Notes: generated from the sequence alone by a model not told the origin. Shown: positions 29,285 through 36,941, counted from the first letter of the stretch. The stretch is 64,000 nucleotides of DNA from Pseudomonas sp. Q1-7 (GCF_028010285.1 NZ_CP116304.1:4046501-4110500), one strand, 5' to 3'. Numbers and translations are program-made.

Positions 29285-29374
29285 TCATGGCCCCGGTGGA
29301 CCGTGGAATTCGGAAAGGTGCAAGGAGATGGGCGGAATCGCCCCGGGGAATGGTGTGCGTGAAGCAGTGCTCAT
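29285..29374 (-). CDS. Leader short ORF 2 (29 codons, FHGPP motif)
   Basis: A 29-residue frame beginning MSTASRTPFPG and ending LSEFHGPPGP before TGA, in the leader of peroxidase gene 2. The same CTAGGGAGAAC ribosome-site context precedes both short ORFs. Its stop is 202 nt from the peroxidase start, against 197 nt for copy 1. Conservation of start, ribosome site, length, position and the FHGPP end, with a diverged middle, argues for real translation. Confidence 0.6.
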   Translation of the reverse strand: MSTASRTPFPGAIPPISLHLSEFHGPPGP

Positions 29375-29467
29375 GACGTTCTCCCTAGCTCTTATTGTTT
29401 CCCGGCTAAGGCTGCAGCGCCCTCACGATGCAGTCGCCCGCTTGCGAAACAATTTCTTACACCCCTG

Positions 29468-29496
29468 ACTAAAGATTCGGCCAAAAACACTGTCAA
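29468..29496 (-). promoter_or_regulatory. Promoter of peroxidase gene 2 (TTGACA-N17-TTTAGT)
   Basis: TTGACA (29496-29491) and TTTAGT (29473-29468) on the minus strand with a 17-base spacer, followed by CAGGG, exactly as before gene 1. The predicted start near 29461 gives a leader of about 380 nt, equal to that of gene 1. Confidence 0.7.
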
Positions 29497-29653
29497 GCAA
29501 CCGTCCACGAGGCATTTACCAGCCAAACATTAAACGTAAGGTATTGTTTTATATGAATTTAACACTGAAATATGTACTTACAAAAATGCGAATGCGTGGC
29601 ACTTCACTGCCGCCACACCCCATTCGCAGAGCACGCACCATGCGCTGTAAAGC

Positions 29654-29665
29654 CCGTTCTAGAGC
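29654..29665. promoter_or_regulatory. Shared upstream element CCGTTCTAGAGC, copy 2
   Basis: Identical 12-mer to 18620-18631, 158 bp upstream of the -35 of gene 2. See the copy 1 entry for the comparison of distances. Confidence 0.4.
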
Positions 29666-29753
29666 CTTCATGGAGACTGACTCCCGTTAATCCGCTGTTT
29701 GCCACCGCCCGGAGATCATCGCCCCTGACTTGCCATAACATCGATTTTGTGAG

Positions 29754-30188
29754 TCAAAAAATCCTCCTTCTGCCGGATCCGTCCACGGAAACGGTCAGCA
29801 GCTCGGAGGCCGGGCACGCCTCCCTGCCCGGCGGCGAATCGTCGGTGGCACTGAGCGGGCCGTCCTCGGCATCCAGCCCGACAAGGCCCAACACCCGGTA
29901 ACAGTCGACACCCGCCTCGAGCGGGATGGCGAACAGCCGCACCGTTTCCTCCAGCCTGAAGCGATGCACCGCTTCGCCGATGGCCACGCCGTCGCGATAG
30001 GCCTCCAGGTAGAGCTCGACGGCCACCGCCGCGCCTGCCTCGTCGCGGCTCAGCACGCCGACCAGGCTGTCCTCGTCGTCGATCACCTGCAGCCAGTGGC
30101 CGCGCAGATGCACCTCCGCCGCCTGCAGCGGCGCGGCCCAGGCCAGCGCAAGCAGGCAAGCGGCGGCCAACCGGCCCGGGGCGTTCAT
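29754..30188 (-). CDS. Small exported protein of unknown function
   Basis: A 144-residue protein with a signal peptide (MNAPGRLAAACLLALAWAAPLQA, cleavage expected after QAAE or just before). The mature part is acidic (HWLQVIDDEDSLVGVLSRDEAGAA) and has two cysteines that could form a disulphide (DCYRVLG and REACPASE). No family is recognised. Its ATG overlaps the TGA of the upstream membrane-protein gene by one base, so the two are translationally coupled. Confidence 0.6.
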   Translation of the reverse strand: MNAPGRLAAACLLALAWAAPLQAAEVHLRGHWLQVIDDEDSLVGVLSRDEAGAAVAVELYLEAYRDGVAIGEAVHRFRLEETVRLFAIPLEAGVDCYRVLGLVGLDAEDGPLSATDDSPPGREACPASELLTVSVDGSGRRRIF

Positions 30189-31264
30189 CAGCGGCTGCTC
30201 AACCGTGCATGACTTCCCGGCGCGGGCAGACCGAGCCAGTCCTGCCAGCGCGGCAGGTCGGCGCTCGCCTTCTCGAACAATGCCCTGGCCTCCAGTTGCT
30301 CCAGCGAACCCACGCATTCCTCCAGGGACGTGTCCTCGCGCAGGCAAGGATTGCCCGGCGGCAGCTGGGTGCCGGCCAGGTAGGAGAGCAGGAAGTAGGT
30401 CGCCGCATCGTCGCTGGGGAAGATGTGCCTGCCGCCGGTACTCAGCCAGCCGCGCAGAACCTTGGCGAGATTGTCGGCGTAGGTCCGGGCGTCGGACGTG
30501 AAGTCGACCTGGGTGCAGTCCTCCAGGTAGAGGTTGCTGGCGCTGTCGTCAGTGACCTTGCCGTAGAGGGTGCAGTAGAGGTCCACGTACTTCCCTTCCA
30601 CCACCGGCTCGGCGTACTTGCGCGGGTCGCTGTGGAGCTCCGCCTGCACGTTGAACAGTTCGTTGGCGCCGGGAAGCTCCAGGATCACGTCATTGGCGTA
30701 GTCCACCCGTACCGCGAGGACCTCGCCGGTGACGATGAGTTTGCGGCCCTTGAGATCGCGGTCGTCGGCCGCCACGCTTCCCTCGTAGAGCCGCGCCAGT
30801 TTCGAGCTGGGCATGCGCTCCACCGGGCTGACCATCGACAGCGCGTTCAGCGCCGACTTCCCGCCGTTCAGGGCGACCAGGTAGTCCTGCTCCATGAGGT
30901 GGCGGAAGAAGTTCAGGGCCCCAGGGTCCACGGCCGGGTGGTCTTCGTCTTGCCGGGAGGACTGGGCCAGTTCCTCGCTGAAGAAGCGCAATGGGGTGGG
31001 CACCTGGCCGGGACCTTGCGCGCGGGTGGCGACGTGCAGGCCGAGCAGGAACAGTGGTACCGCGAGAATAGCCACGGCGACGCCGCTGCCGGCCTTGCCG
31101 GTGAGGCTTTCGATTGCCCGCCAGCACGCCGGGCACAGCCAGATCGCACCGGAAAGCATCAGCAAGCCGCCAATGAGGGACTGGCTCATGACCCCGAAGG
31201 ACAGCGCCACCAGGACCGAACAGACGATCCAGCAGATCAGCCGGATGACAGACACGAATTTCAT
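30188..31264 (-). CDS. Membrane protein with C-terminal OB-fold-like (tRNA_anti-like) domain
   Basis: A 358-residue protein with three predicted membrane segments in the first 85 residues (about 7-25, 28-45, 61-80) and a CPAC pair near residue 44. Residues about 170-260 resemble the tRNA_anti-like OB fold of PF12869 (RKLIVTGEVLAVRVDYANDVI, then KYVDLYCTLYGKV). The C-terminal 90 residues are soluble and contain paired cysteines. Function unknown. It is the first gene of a two-gene unit with the 144-residue exported protein. Confidence 0.6.
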   Translation of the reverse strand: MKFVSVIRLICWIVCSVLVALSFGVMSQSLIGGLLMLSGAIWLCPACWRAIESLTGKAGSGVAVAILAVPLFLLGLHVATRAQGPGQVPTPLRFFSEELAQSSRQDEDHPAVDPGALNFFRHLMEQDYLVALNGGKSALNALSMVSPVERMPSSKLARLYEGSVAADDRDLKGRKLIVTGEVLAVRVDYANDVILELPGANELFNVQAELHSDPRKYAEPVVEGKYVDLYCTLYGKVTDDSASNLYLEDCTQVDFTSDARTYADNLAKVLRGWLSTGGRHIFPSDDAATYFLLSYLAGTQLPPGNPCLREDTSLEECVGSLEQLEARALFEKASADLPRWQDWLGLPAPGSHARLSSR

Positions 31265-31381
31265 TCAACGCCCCTTCTCGTAGCAAGACTGGCCCCGTGG
31301 CTCCGGGACAGTCGGATTCTTGAAAAGGGGATGCGGAAATGAAAATCACCAATCCTTATTTCACATCAGTCCCAAGGACCC

Positions 31382-31399
31382 GCTCCGGCCGGCCGGAGC
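31382..31399. promoter_or_regulatory. Perfect 18-bp palindrome upstream of the csrA-like gene
   Basis: GCTCCGGCCGGCCGGAGC is its own reverse complement. It lies 100 bp before the CsrA-like start and 118 bp before the divergent membrane-protein gene. It could be an operator for either transcript. A simple GC-rich chance palindrome cannot be ruled out. Confidence 0.35.
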
Positions 31400-31499
31400 A
31401 GGTCTGTCAGGTACCAGCGGCAATGAGCACTTTTGATTCGCATCAGCACGCGAGCGGTTTCGACAATTGGCCCCCAGACAAACCACTGGAGTGTTCGAA

Positions 31500-31679
31500 A
31501 TGCTGGTTCTGAGTCGCAACGTCGGGGAAAGCCTGGTCATCCAACGCACCCCGGATACCCTCACCCGCATCAAGGTGATTCGCACGGAACGGCCCAGCGT
31601 GGTCCTCAGCGTGGAGACGCTCGGCCTCGACGGCCGGCTCCGGGAACGGCACGAGATCCACCTGCGGGACAGCGCCTGA
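31500..31679 (+). CDS. Divergent CsrA/RsmA-family RNA-binding protein
   Basis: A 59-residue CsrA paralogue. The first strand MLVLSRNVGESLVI matches the CsrA start MLILTRRVGETL. RIKVIRTERPSVVLSVE corresponds to the middle strands, and ERHEIHL aligns with the RNA-contacting VHREEI, retaining the key Arg of the last strand. Two or three extra residues lie after strand 1 and the C-terminal tail is short. It is clearly neither RsmA nor RsmN as known from P. aeruginosa. GGAG precedes the ATG at 31500. It sits next to a ToxR-like regulator, so it may control local envelope genes after transcription; that is inference. Confidence 0.78.
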   Translation: MLVLSRNVGESLVIQRTPDTLTRIKVIRTERPSVVLSVETLGLDGRLRERHEIHLRDSA

Positions 31680-31709
31680 AGGTCGCCCATTCCATGCTCC
31701 GGGGTGGGC

Positions 31710-32183
31710 TCACCGGTTCAGGCAGCGGACGCTGTCGATTTCCCGGGCGTAGTAGCAGATCACATTGGCCTGGGGCACCGGCAGGAACTCCAGGCGCAGC
31801 ATCGCTCCGGTGGCCAGGCCGTACTGGCGGTTGAAGAGGACGTCCGGGACCTCCCGCAGCCGCTCGAGCGGCCGGCTGCGGCTGGTCCGGGCCTGCAGCA
31901 GTCGGGCCTCGACATGGCGTGGGCCGGTCGCCACCACCTGCGCATCCAGGGCGCCGTAGTTGACGTCCGCCCCGGCTCGCTCCATGGCGGCAAGGCTGAG
32001 CACGTCGCCGATGATCAGCCGCTCTTCGGAACGCAGCTGGACGCCATCGTTGAGCACGATGGTATTGGTGCCGTGATAGGAAACGCCCCGGGTATAGGCC
32101 GGGTCGTCGTACAGCAGGCCAGCCAGCGCCAGCAGGGCCAGGCCGCCGAGCATGAACCCGTGCTTGAAGGATCGGAGACTCAT
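31710..32183 (-). CDS. Single-pass membrane protein partnered with ToxR/CadC-like regulator
   Basis: A 157-residue protein with one N-terminal membrane anchor (FMLGGLALLALAGLLY, residues 10-25) and a periplasmic remainder that contains two cysteines near the C-terminus (VICYYAREIDSVRCLNR). It overlaps the end of the regulator gene by four bases (ATGA). The layout recalls ToxR-ToxS and TcpP-TcpH, where a small membrane partner protects the regulator's periplasmic domain, but no sequence similarity to ToxS is recognised. Confidence 0.6.
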   Translation of the reverse strand: MSLRSFKHGFMLGGLALLALAGLLYDDPAYTRGVSYHGTNTIVLNDGVQLRSEERLIIGDVLSLAAMERAGADVNYGALDAQVVATGPRHVEARLLQARTSRSRPLERLREVPDVLFNRQYGLATGAMLRLEFLPVPQANVICYYAREIDSVRCLNR

Positions 32184-33025
32184 GGGCGGCCCCCCAGGCA
32201 GCGGCGAAGCATCGCCAGTGGTGCATTGGCCATGGGGTTGTCCTCGAGGAAGATCAGGTTTTCCGTCACACCGTCGCTGCGCACGCAGCTGAGGTCGTAG
32301 AGCCGGTTCGAGCGATTGACCCAGACGTGTCCGGCCAGGCCCTCCTCGCGCGCCTCCAGGGCCGCCTTGAAGAAGGCGCGGCTGCGCGCGTTCTCCTCCG
32401 CGCTGTCGCCGACGAAATGGTAGGTCAGCGGCCCCACCGTCAGGTCCTCCACCACCAGCCCCGAATCGGCGCCGAGCAACGGCCCCAGGCGGTACAGCGC
32501 CACCAGGGCCAGCAGGCCGAACATCAGGCCGTAGGCCAGCGGCAGCCGTTTCGGCGAGCGGAGCCAGGCGGCCAGGGGCCGCCGTCCCGCGTCGGGCGGT
32601 TCGCTCGGCGCGGACGGTTCCTGCGCACCGGCGTCCACCTCCGGCGCCTGCTCGACCGCTGGCTCCGCCTTAGCGGCGGAGGCGTCCGCCAGGAACTGCG
32701 CATTGAAGCGATAGCCGCGCCGCGGGATGGTCTGCAGCACGTCATGATCGGTGCCGTCATCGATCAGGTTGCGCAAGGTGAATATCGCCTGGTTGAGACT
32801 GCCGGCCGCGACGACACGATTGTCCCAGGCGTATTCCATTATTTCGTTGCGGCTGCGGGTTTCCCCCGGACTGTCCAGGAGCAGTTGCAATAGCCGCGAC
32901 TCCGAATAGGACAGGGTCACCATGCGCGGCTCCCCCAGGTTCGGGCTTATATGCAGCTGATTGGTGGCGGCATCGAAGGAAGCCTGGCCGCCGCGCTTCA
33001 GGGAGAACGAGAACTGACTTTTCAT
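32180..33025 (-). CDS. ToxR/CadC-like membrane-bound winged-helix regulator
   Basis: A 281-residue transcription factor. Residues about 25-110 form an OmpR-type winged helix: LSYSESRLLQLLLDSPGETRS, then the recognition region SLNQAIFTLRNLIDD and the wing TIPRRGYRF. A Pro/Ala/Glu-rich linker (115-150) leads to one membrane segment (161-184) and a periplasmic domain of about 95 residues with two cysteines (DLSCVRSD and LRRCLGG). This is the CadC/ToxR plan for sensing an envelope signal and acting directly on DNA. The next gene overlaps it by 4 bp. The divergent lipoprotein/OMP genes at 33255-34483 are likely targets. Confidence 0.82.
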   Translation of the reverse strand: MKSQFSFSLKRGGQASFDAATNQLHISPNLGEPRMVTLSYSESRLLQLLLDSPGETRSRNEIMEYAWDNRVVAAGSLNQAIFTLRNLIDDGTDHDVLQTIPRRGYRFNAQFLADASAAKAEPAVEQAPEVDAGAQEPSAPSEPPDAGRRPLAAWLRSPKRLPLAYGLMFGLLALVALYRLGPLLGADSGLVVEDLTVGPLTYHFVGDSAEENARSRAFFKAALEAREEGLAGHVWVNRSNRLYDLSCVRSDGVTENLIFLEDNPMANAPLAMLRRCLGGRP

Positions 33026-33254
33026 GAAAACGTGCTGAGGTTGCTGATTTCAATTGCCGCGAAAGGGGAACCGAATTCTCCCCCACCTGGATTTCCAGCG
33101 GCACACGCGCCGGCATAAATAACCATTTTTGATTCTTGTTTTCTCCGTCCCAGGCCCAGAGTACAGCAGCGTCGGACCGGCCTTTCCAGCCAGGCGCTGC
33201 GCGCCCTGCGCGGTGACGAGGCGTCCGCCCGATGGGACTTCAACAGGAATCCAC

Positions 33255-33938
33255 ATGCCAATCAGAGAACTCTCCCTACTTTCACTTTCAATGGCCCTGT
33301 TCGGCTGTTCGATGGCACCCACCGTCGCGACTTCCGACGGTTACGCAAAGTCGTCCGCGACGCCGATGCAGGTCATCGAAAGAGAGCCGGGCACCATTGC
33401 CTGGAAAACCTCTCTCACGCCACTTTCCAGTGGCCATGACAAGGCCGTTTTCATCGACCTGCCCGCGCCCCTGCCCATGGACAAGGGCGACTCGGCGATC
33501 AGCCTGTCCGACGCCGATGCCGCCCAACTGCTCGTACACCTCCGTGGCCAGCTCGAACGCCAGCTGACCACCAGCGGCTACCGCCTGGTGACGCGCCCGA
33601 CGCCGGGTGCGCTGTCGCTTCGCGTCTCGATCAACGACCTGCAGCGGACACCCCGCGACCCCAGCGTCATGGAGTACATCCCCATCGGCTTCCTGGTCGG
33701 CCTCTCCCTGCACGCCACCGGCATTCGCGACGAAACCCTCTACGTGTTCTTCGAGAGCGAGGTCACCGATGGCCTGACCGGCGAACCCCTCGGCCGCGCC
33801 GTCGACCGCGCCAGCGGCAGGAACCTCGAGCAATCCGCCCAGCCCGTGGTCGAGGACATCTATCCCGCCATGGACAGCGCGGCGCAGCGGATTCGCGAAC
33901 GCCTGGACCGGGAGTTCCAGCCGAGCGGATCGGCCTGA
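33255..33938 (+). CDS. DUF3313-family lipoprotein
   Basis: A 227-residue lipoprotein. The signal sequence ends at a lipobox (SMALFGCS, Cys18), so the mature protein is anchored to a membrane. The rest resembles DUF3313: QLERQLTTSGYRLVTRPTPGALSLRV followed by a hydrophobic stretch YIPIGFLVGLSLHATG and FFESEVTDGLTGEPLGRAV. The frame is open from 33129, but the ATG at 33255 follows AGGA and begins the signal peptide. It is divergent from the ToxR-like gene. A second DUF3313 lipoprotein occurs at 37108-37761. Confidence 0.72.
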   Translation: MPIRELSLLSLSMALFGCSMAPTVATSDGYAKSSATPMQVIEREPGTIAWKTSLTPLSSGHDKAVFIDLPAPLPMDKGDSAISLSDADAAQLLVHLRGQLERQLTTSGYRLVTRPTPGALSLRVSINDLQRTPRDPSVMEYIPIGFLVGLSLHATGIRDETLYVFFESEVTDGLTGEPLGRAVDRASGRNLEQSAQPVVEDIYPAMDSAAQRIRERLDREFQPSGSA

Positions 33939-33982
33939 CCCCAGCCTTCCCCACACCTCCAACACACCATGCAGGAACACTG

Positions 33983-34483
33983 ATGAGATTCAGCAAGCAG
34001 CTCGCAGCCGCCCTCTTCGCCCTCAGCACCTTCAGCGCCGTCGCGGATGACCGCGGCCTCTATCTGGGCGGCGGCGTGACCCGGGTGGAAACCGACGAGC
34101 ACAGCCTCAGCGACGACGACAACAGCTACAAGGCCTACGTCGGCTACCGTCTCAACCCTTACCTGGCGCTGGAAGGCGCCTGGGTAGACCTGGGCAGGTT
34201 CGACGGCGAACGCGGCGATTTCGAAGGCCACTCCGTCCAGGCCGCCGTGCATCTCGGCGTGCCGGTAGGCGACCGTCTGCGCCTGTTCGCCAGCGGTGGC
34301 GTACATGCCTGGGACGCCGACGCGGATATCGTCGGCGACAGCAACGACATGGACCTGACCTACGGCCTGGGCATCGAGCTGGATGTATTCCGCAACCTCG
34401 GCGTGCGCCTGGAACAGGAAGTGCTGAAGGTCGGCGACATCGAGCTGGACCAGACCAGCGCCAGCGCCTACCTGCTGTTCTAA
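33983..34483 (+). CDS. Small outer-membrane beta-barrel protein
   Basis: A 166-residue protein with a signal peptide ending AVA-DD at residue 21. Alternating amphipathic strands follow, of the porin-like/OmpW/OmpA-barrel type: GLYLGGGVTRVET, YKAYVGYRLNPYLALEGAWVDLG, and VQAAVHLGVPVGDRLRLFASGG. It ends with Phe (AYLLF), the usual signal for outer-membrane insertion. It lies 44 bp after the DUF3313 lipoprotein, so the two probably share a transcript. Confidence 0.75.
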   Translation: MRFSKQLAAALFALSTFSAVADDRGLYLGGGVTRVETDEHSLSDDDNSYKAYVGYRLNPYLALEGAWVDLGRFDGERGDFEGHSVQAAVHLGVPVGDRLRLFASGGVHAWDADADIVGDSNDMDLTYGLGIELDVFRNLGVRLEQEVLKVGDIELDQTSASAYLLF

Positions 34484-34578
34484 CCCCCTTCGCGGCTCCT
34501 GCCCCGGCAGCGAGCCGCCCTCCTTCCCCCGCTTCATCCCAATGCGCCTCCAACCGGCACCGCAGGACAAGTAAGATC

Positions 34579-34603
34579 GTAGCCCGGGTGCAATCCGGGC
34601 TAC
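34579..34603. repeat. Intergenic palindromic element (GTAGCCCGG/CCGGGCTAC)
   Basis: GTAGCCCGG and CCGGGCTAC are separated by GTGCAAT. This belongs to the same family as CCCGGATGCAATCCGGG at 56674-56690, a REP-like element that recurs between genes in Pseudomonas chromosomes. It sits between the convergent OMP and PPK2 genes and may also act as a transcription terminator. Confidence 0.6.
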
Positions 34604-34637
34604 CGACTCGACAATCGTCACCGGCGGAACCGCTGAC

Positions 34638-35456
34638 TCAGTACGGCTCGGCGATATGCCGGAAGGGATAGTCGGGGGACTGGTACACACCCAGTTTGCC
34701 GCGCTCCGGCAGTTCCACTTCCCGCTCATCCGGCACGTCCTGGTAGGGAATCTGGTCGAGAATGTGGCGGATGACGTTGAGGCGAACCCGACGCTTGTCC
34801 TCGGAGCGAGCGACATACCACGGCGCCCAGGAGGTGTCGGTGGCGACGAACATTTCGTCCCGCGCGCGGGTGTAGTCGTCCCAGTGGTTGAAGGACTTGA
34901 TGTCCATCGGCGACAGTTTCCAGGTCTTGCGGCCGTCGTGGATGCGGTCCTCGAGCCGGCGCTGCTGCTCTTCCGGCCCGACTTCCAGCCAGTACTTCAG
35001 GAGGATGATTCCCGACTCCACCACCGCGCGCTCGAACAGCGGCGTGAAGGCAAAGAACTTCTGCACCTCCTTTTCGCTGCAAAAGCCCATGACGCGCTCG
35101 ACACCCGCCCGGTTGTACCAGCTGCGATCGAAGATCACGACTTCGCCGCCCGCCGGGAACTGACTGATGTAGCGCTGCACGTACATCTGCGAGCGTTCCC
35201 GCTCGGTCGGCGTCGGCAGCGCGACGGTGCGGAAGATGCGAGAGCTGGTGCGTTCGCTGAGGGCCTTGATCACGCCGCCCTTGCCGGCGCCATCCCGTCC
35301 CTCGAAGACGATGCAGACCTTCATGCCCTGCTGCACCACCCAGCGCTGCAGCCTCACCAGTTCGACGTGTAGCTTCTTCAACTCTGCCTCGTAGGCCTTG
35401 CGGCGCATCCTGGGCAGAGCGCCCGCGTTCTCGGAGTTGTCGGATTTTCCGGTCAT
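34638..35456 (-). CDS. ppk2: Polyphosphate kinase 2 (PPK2)
   Basis: A 272-residue cytoplasmic kinase that transfers phosphate between polyphosphate and nucleotides, usually making GTP or ATP from the diphosphate. The Walker A motif is VFEGRDGAGKGG, the Walker B region VVIFDRSWYNRAGVE, and the lid region RTSSRIFRTVALPTPTERE with its basic residues. It is about the usual length of a one-domain PPK2. The ATG at 35456 (MTGKSDNSE) follows a GAGGG-like site; the open frame extends 60 codons further but without homology. Confidence 0.92.
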   Translation of the reverse strand: MTGKSDNSENAGALPRMRRKAYEAELKKLHVELVRLQRWVVQQGMKVCIVFEGRDGAGKGGVIKALSERTSSRIFRTVALPTPTERERSQMYVQRYISQFPAGGEVVIFDRSWYNRAGVERVMGFCSEKEVQKFFAFTPLFERAVVESGIILLKYWLEVGPEEQQRRLEDRIHDGRKTWKLSPMDIKSFNHWDDYTRARDEMFVATDTSWAPWYVARSEDKRRVRLNVIRHILDQIPYQDVPDEREVELPERGKLGVYQSPDYPFRHIAEPY

Positions 35457-35632
35457 GTTTCCCTCTCTACTCCAGACAGGCGGATCGCCCATCAGGGCGT
35501 CCGCCGATGTGTCCGGATACGCTCGGATACCTCCTGTGACCGTCCCGCATCCGGCGTGGCGGGCACCGCGCCCGCCAATCCGCGAAGCCGATGGCGGCGT
35601 GCTGCGCGCCCTGTGCCACCGGGTCCCCTGAC

Positions 35633-36592
35633 TCAATGGAAGGGGAAGATGTAGTTCATCCAGGCCGCCATGCGCAGGAGGATCTTGCGCATGATCGCCA
35701 CATGGTGGAAATGCTCGCTGTAGAGCGCCGCCTGGCCATAGGCACCACCGGGCATCAGGGCGGCGTAACGCTCGTAGTCGGGGTCGGTGATCTCGATGAT
35801 CACCGGCACCCGCCCCGGCGGCGGCGAGCCGCTGAAGCTCAGCAGGTTGCCGGACGGCTGCACCTGACCTTCGCCGATCACGCCGATCACCTGCTTCACC
35901 GTGCCCTTGAACACCTGGCCGGGAATCCCGTCGAAGGCCACTTCCGCCTCGTCGCCGGGCGTCAGGCGCAACTGGCTGTTCTGCCGCATCCAGGCCGCGA
36001 AGTAATGCCCCTCGGCAGGGATGAACACCATGGAAGGCCGCATCGGCATACGCGTGGCCATCATCCCCGGACGCAACGACACATGGGTGACGAAGCCTTT
36101 GCTCGGAGCACGCACCACGGTGTTGTCCAGCTCGAACCGGGCGATGTTCAACTGCGCCTGCAGGTCGTCCACCCGCGCGGTGGTGAGGTCCACGTCGCGG
36201 CGGTTACCAACATTGCGCGCGGCCAGTTCGCGGGCGCGGGCCTGGTCGGCGCGGGCCGACACCAGTTGCGCCTGGATCGACTTCAGCCTGTTCTCGAAGG
36301 GTGTCGGGTCGATGCGGAACAGCACGTCGCCCTTTTCCAGCGGCTGGTTGGTCTTCACCGGCACCTCCACCACCTGGCCGCTGACGGTGGGAATCACCGG
36401 CGTCGACACGAAGTAGCTGCGCGCCACTTCCGAGTAGGGGTGGTTGTAGTTCATCAGGAAGATCAACGTACCGATCAGGATCACGCCGCCGAGCACCGCG
36501 GTGGGCACGCTCCACTTGTTCAGCGGGATCTTGAAGAGCTTGAAGACGGCGACGCAGATGGCCGTGTAGGTGAGAATCAGCAACAGGTCCAT
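35633..36592 (-). CDS. HlyD/YibH-family membrane fusion protein
   Basis: A 319-residue periplasmic adaptor of an efflux or secretion system. Two N-terminal hydrophobic segments (residues 2-20 and 31-47) are followed by the biotinyl-lipoyl-like domain (PTVSGQVVEVPVKTNQPLEKGDVLF), a coiled-coil hairpin (about 95-155, rich in Ala, Arg and Gln) and beta-barrel segments (GDEAEVAFDGIPGQVFKGTV). The start at 36592 lies 4 bp after the DUF3302 gene, so the two are co-translated. This matches the yibI-yibH pair of E. coli. No outer-membrane channel gene is adjacent. Confidence 0.82.
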   Translation of the reverse strand: MDLLLILTYTAICVAVFKLFKIPLNKWSVPTAVLGGVILIGTLIFLMNYNHPYSEVARSYFVSTPVIPTVSGQVVEVPVKTNQPLEKGDVLFRIDPTPFENRLKSIQAQLVSARADQARARELAARNVGNRRDVDLTTARVDDLQAQLNIARFELDNTVVRAPSKGFVTHVSLRPGMMATRMPMRPSMVFIPAEGHYFAAWMRQNSQLRLTPGDEAEVAFDGIPGQVFKGTVKQVIGVIGEGQVQPSGNLLSFSGSPPPGRVPVIIEITDPDYERYAALMPGGAYGQAALYSEHFHHVAIMRKILLRMAAWMNYIFPFH

Positions 36593-36596
36593 GTCT

Positions 36597-36941
36597 TCAG
36601 GCCTCCTCCGCCTGGCCGGCAGGGCGCCGACCTTCCAGGCGCTGCAGGCGGGCTTGCAGGTCGGCCAGTTGCCGCTCCAGGTCGACCTTCGGGGCACCGA
36701 AGCCCCAGCCCCGGTCCTCGCGATACAACATCGCCCAGATCCACAGGAACGGCCAGATGGCGTGGAGGGTGAACAGGCTCACCCAGCCGGCGGCATGGAT
36801 GGCGTCCTGGTGAGGGTGGTTGCGCTGCCGGGCGATCTCGTAGGGGATGTCGTGAATCACGATGATCCCGTAGAACAGTACGATCACGACGAAGAACAGC
36901 AGGCCTAGGGCGAAGTAATCGAGAATCCCGTCACTGAGCAT
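36597..36941 (-). CDS. DUF3302 (YibI-like) inner-membrane protein
   Basis: A 114-residue protein with two hydrophobic segments (residues about 8-28 and 50-70), the motif HDIPYEIARQRNHPHQDAIH between them, and a C-terminal coiled-coil tail (LERQLADLQARLQRLE). This is the DUF3302/YibI pattern. It precedes the HlyD-family gene by 4 bp and probably forms part of the same transport unit. The start at 36941 is chosen because the family begins MLSDGILDYFALG. Confidence 0.78.
   Translation of the reverse strand: MLSDGILDYFALGLLFFVVIVLFYGIIVIHDIPYEIARQRNHPHQDAIHAAGWVSLFTLHAIWPFLWIWAMLYREDRGWGFGAPKVDLERQLADLQARLQRLEGRRPAGQAEEA

Larger units (their letters stand above)
29083..29753. other. 671-bp upstream region of peroxidase gene 2
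   Basis: It holds the leader with a short ORF (29285-29374), the promoter (29468-29496), an AT-rich stretch (about 29500-29590) and the shared element at 29654-29665. The part from 29666 to 29753 is the 3' flank of the next minus-strand gene; no terminator is evident in it. Confidence 0.75.

Noticed and set aside
29572-29901. 109-codon plus-strand frame upstream of peroxidase gene 2
   Set aside because: It overlaps the end of the minus-strand 144-residue exported protein and has no ribosome site or recognisable sequence.
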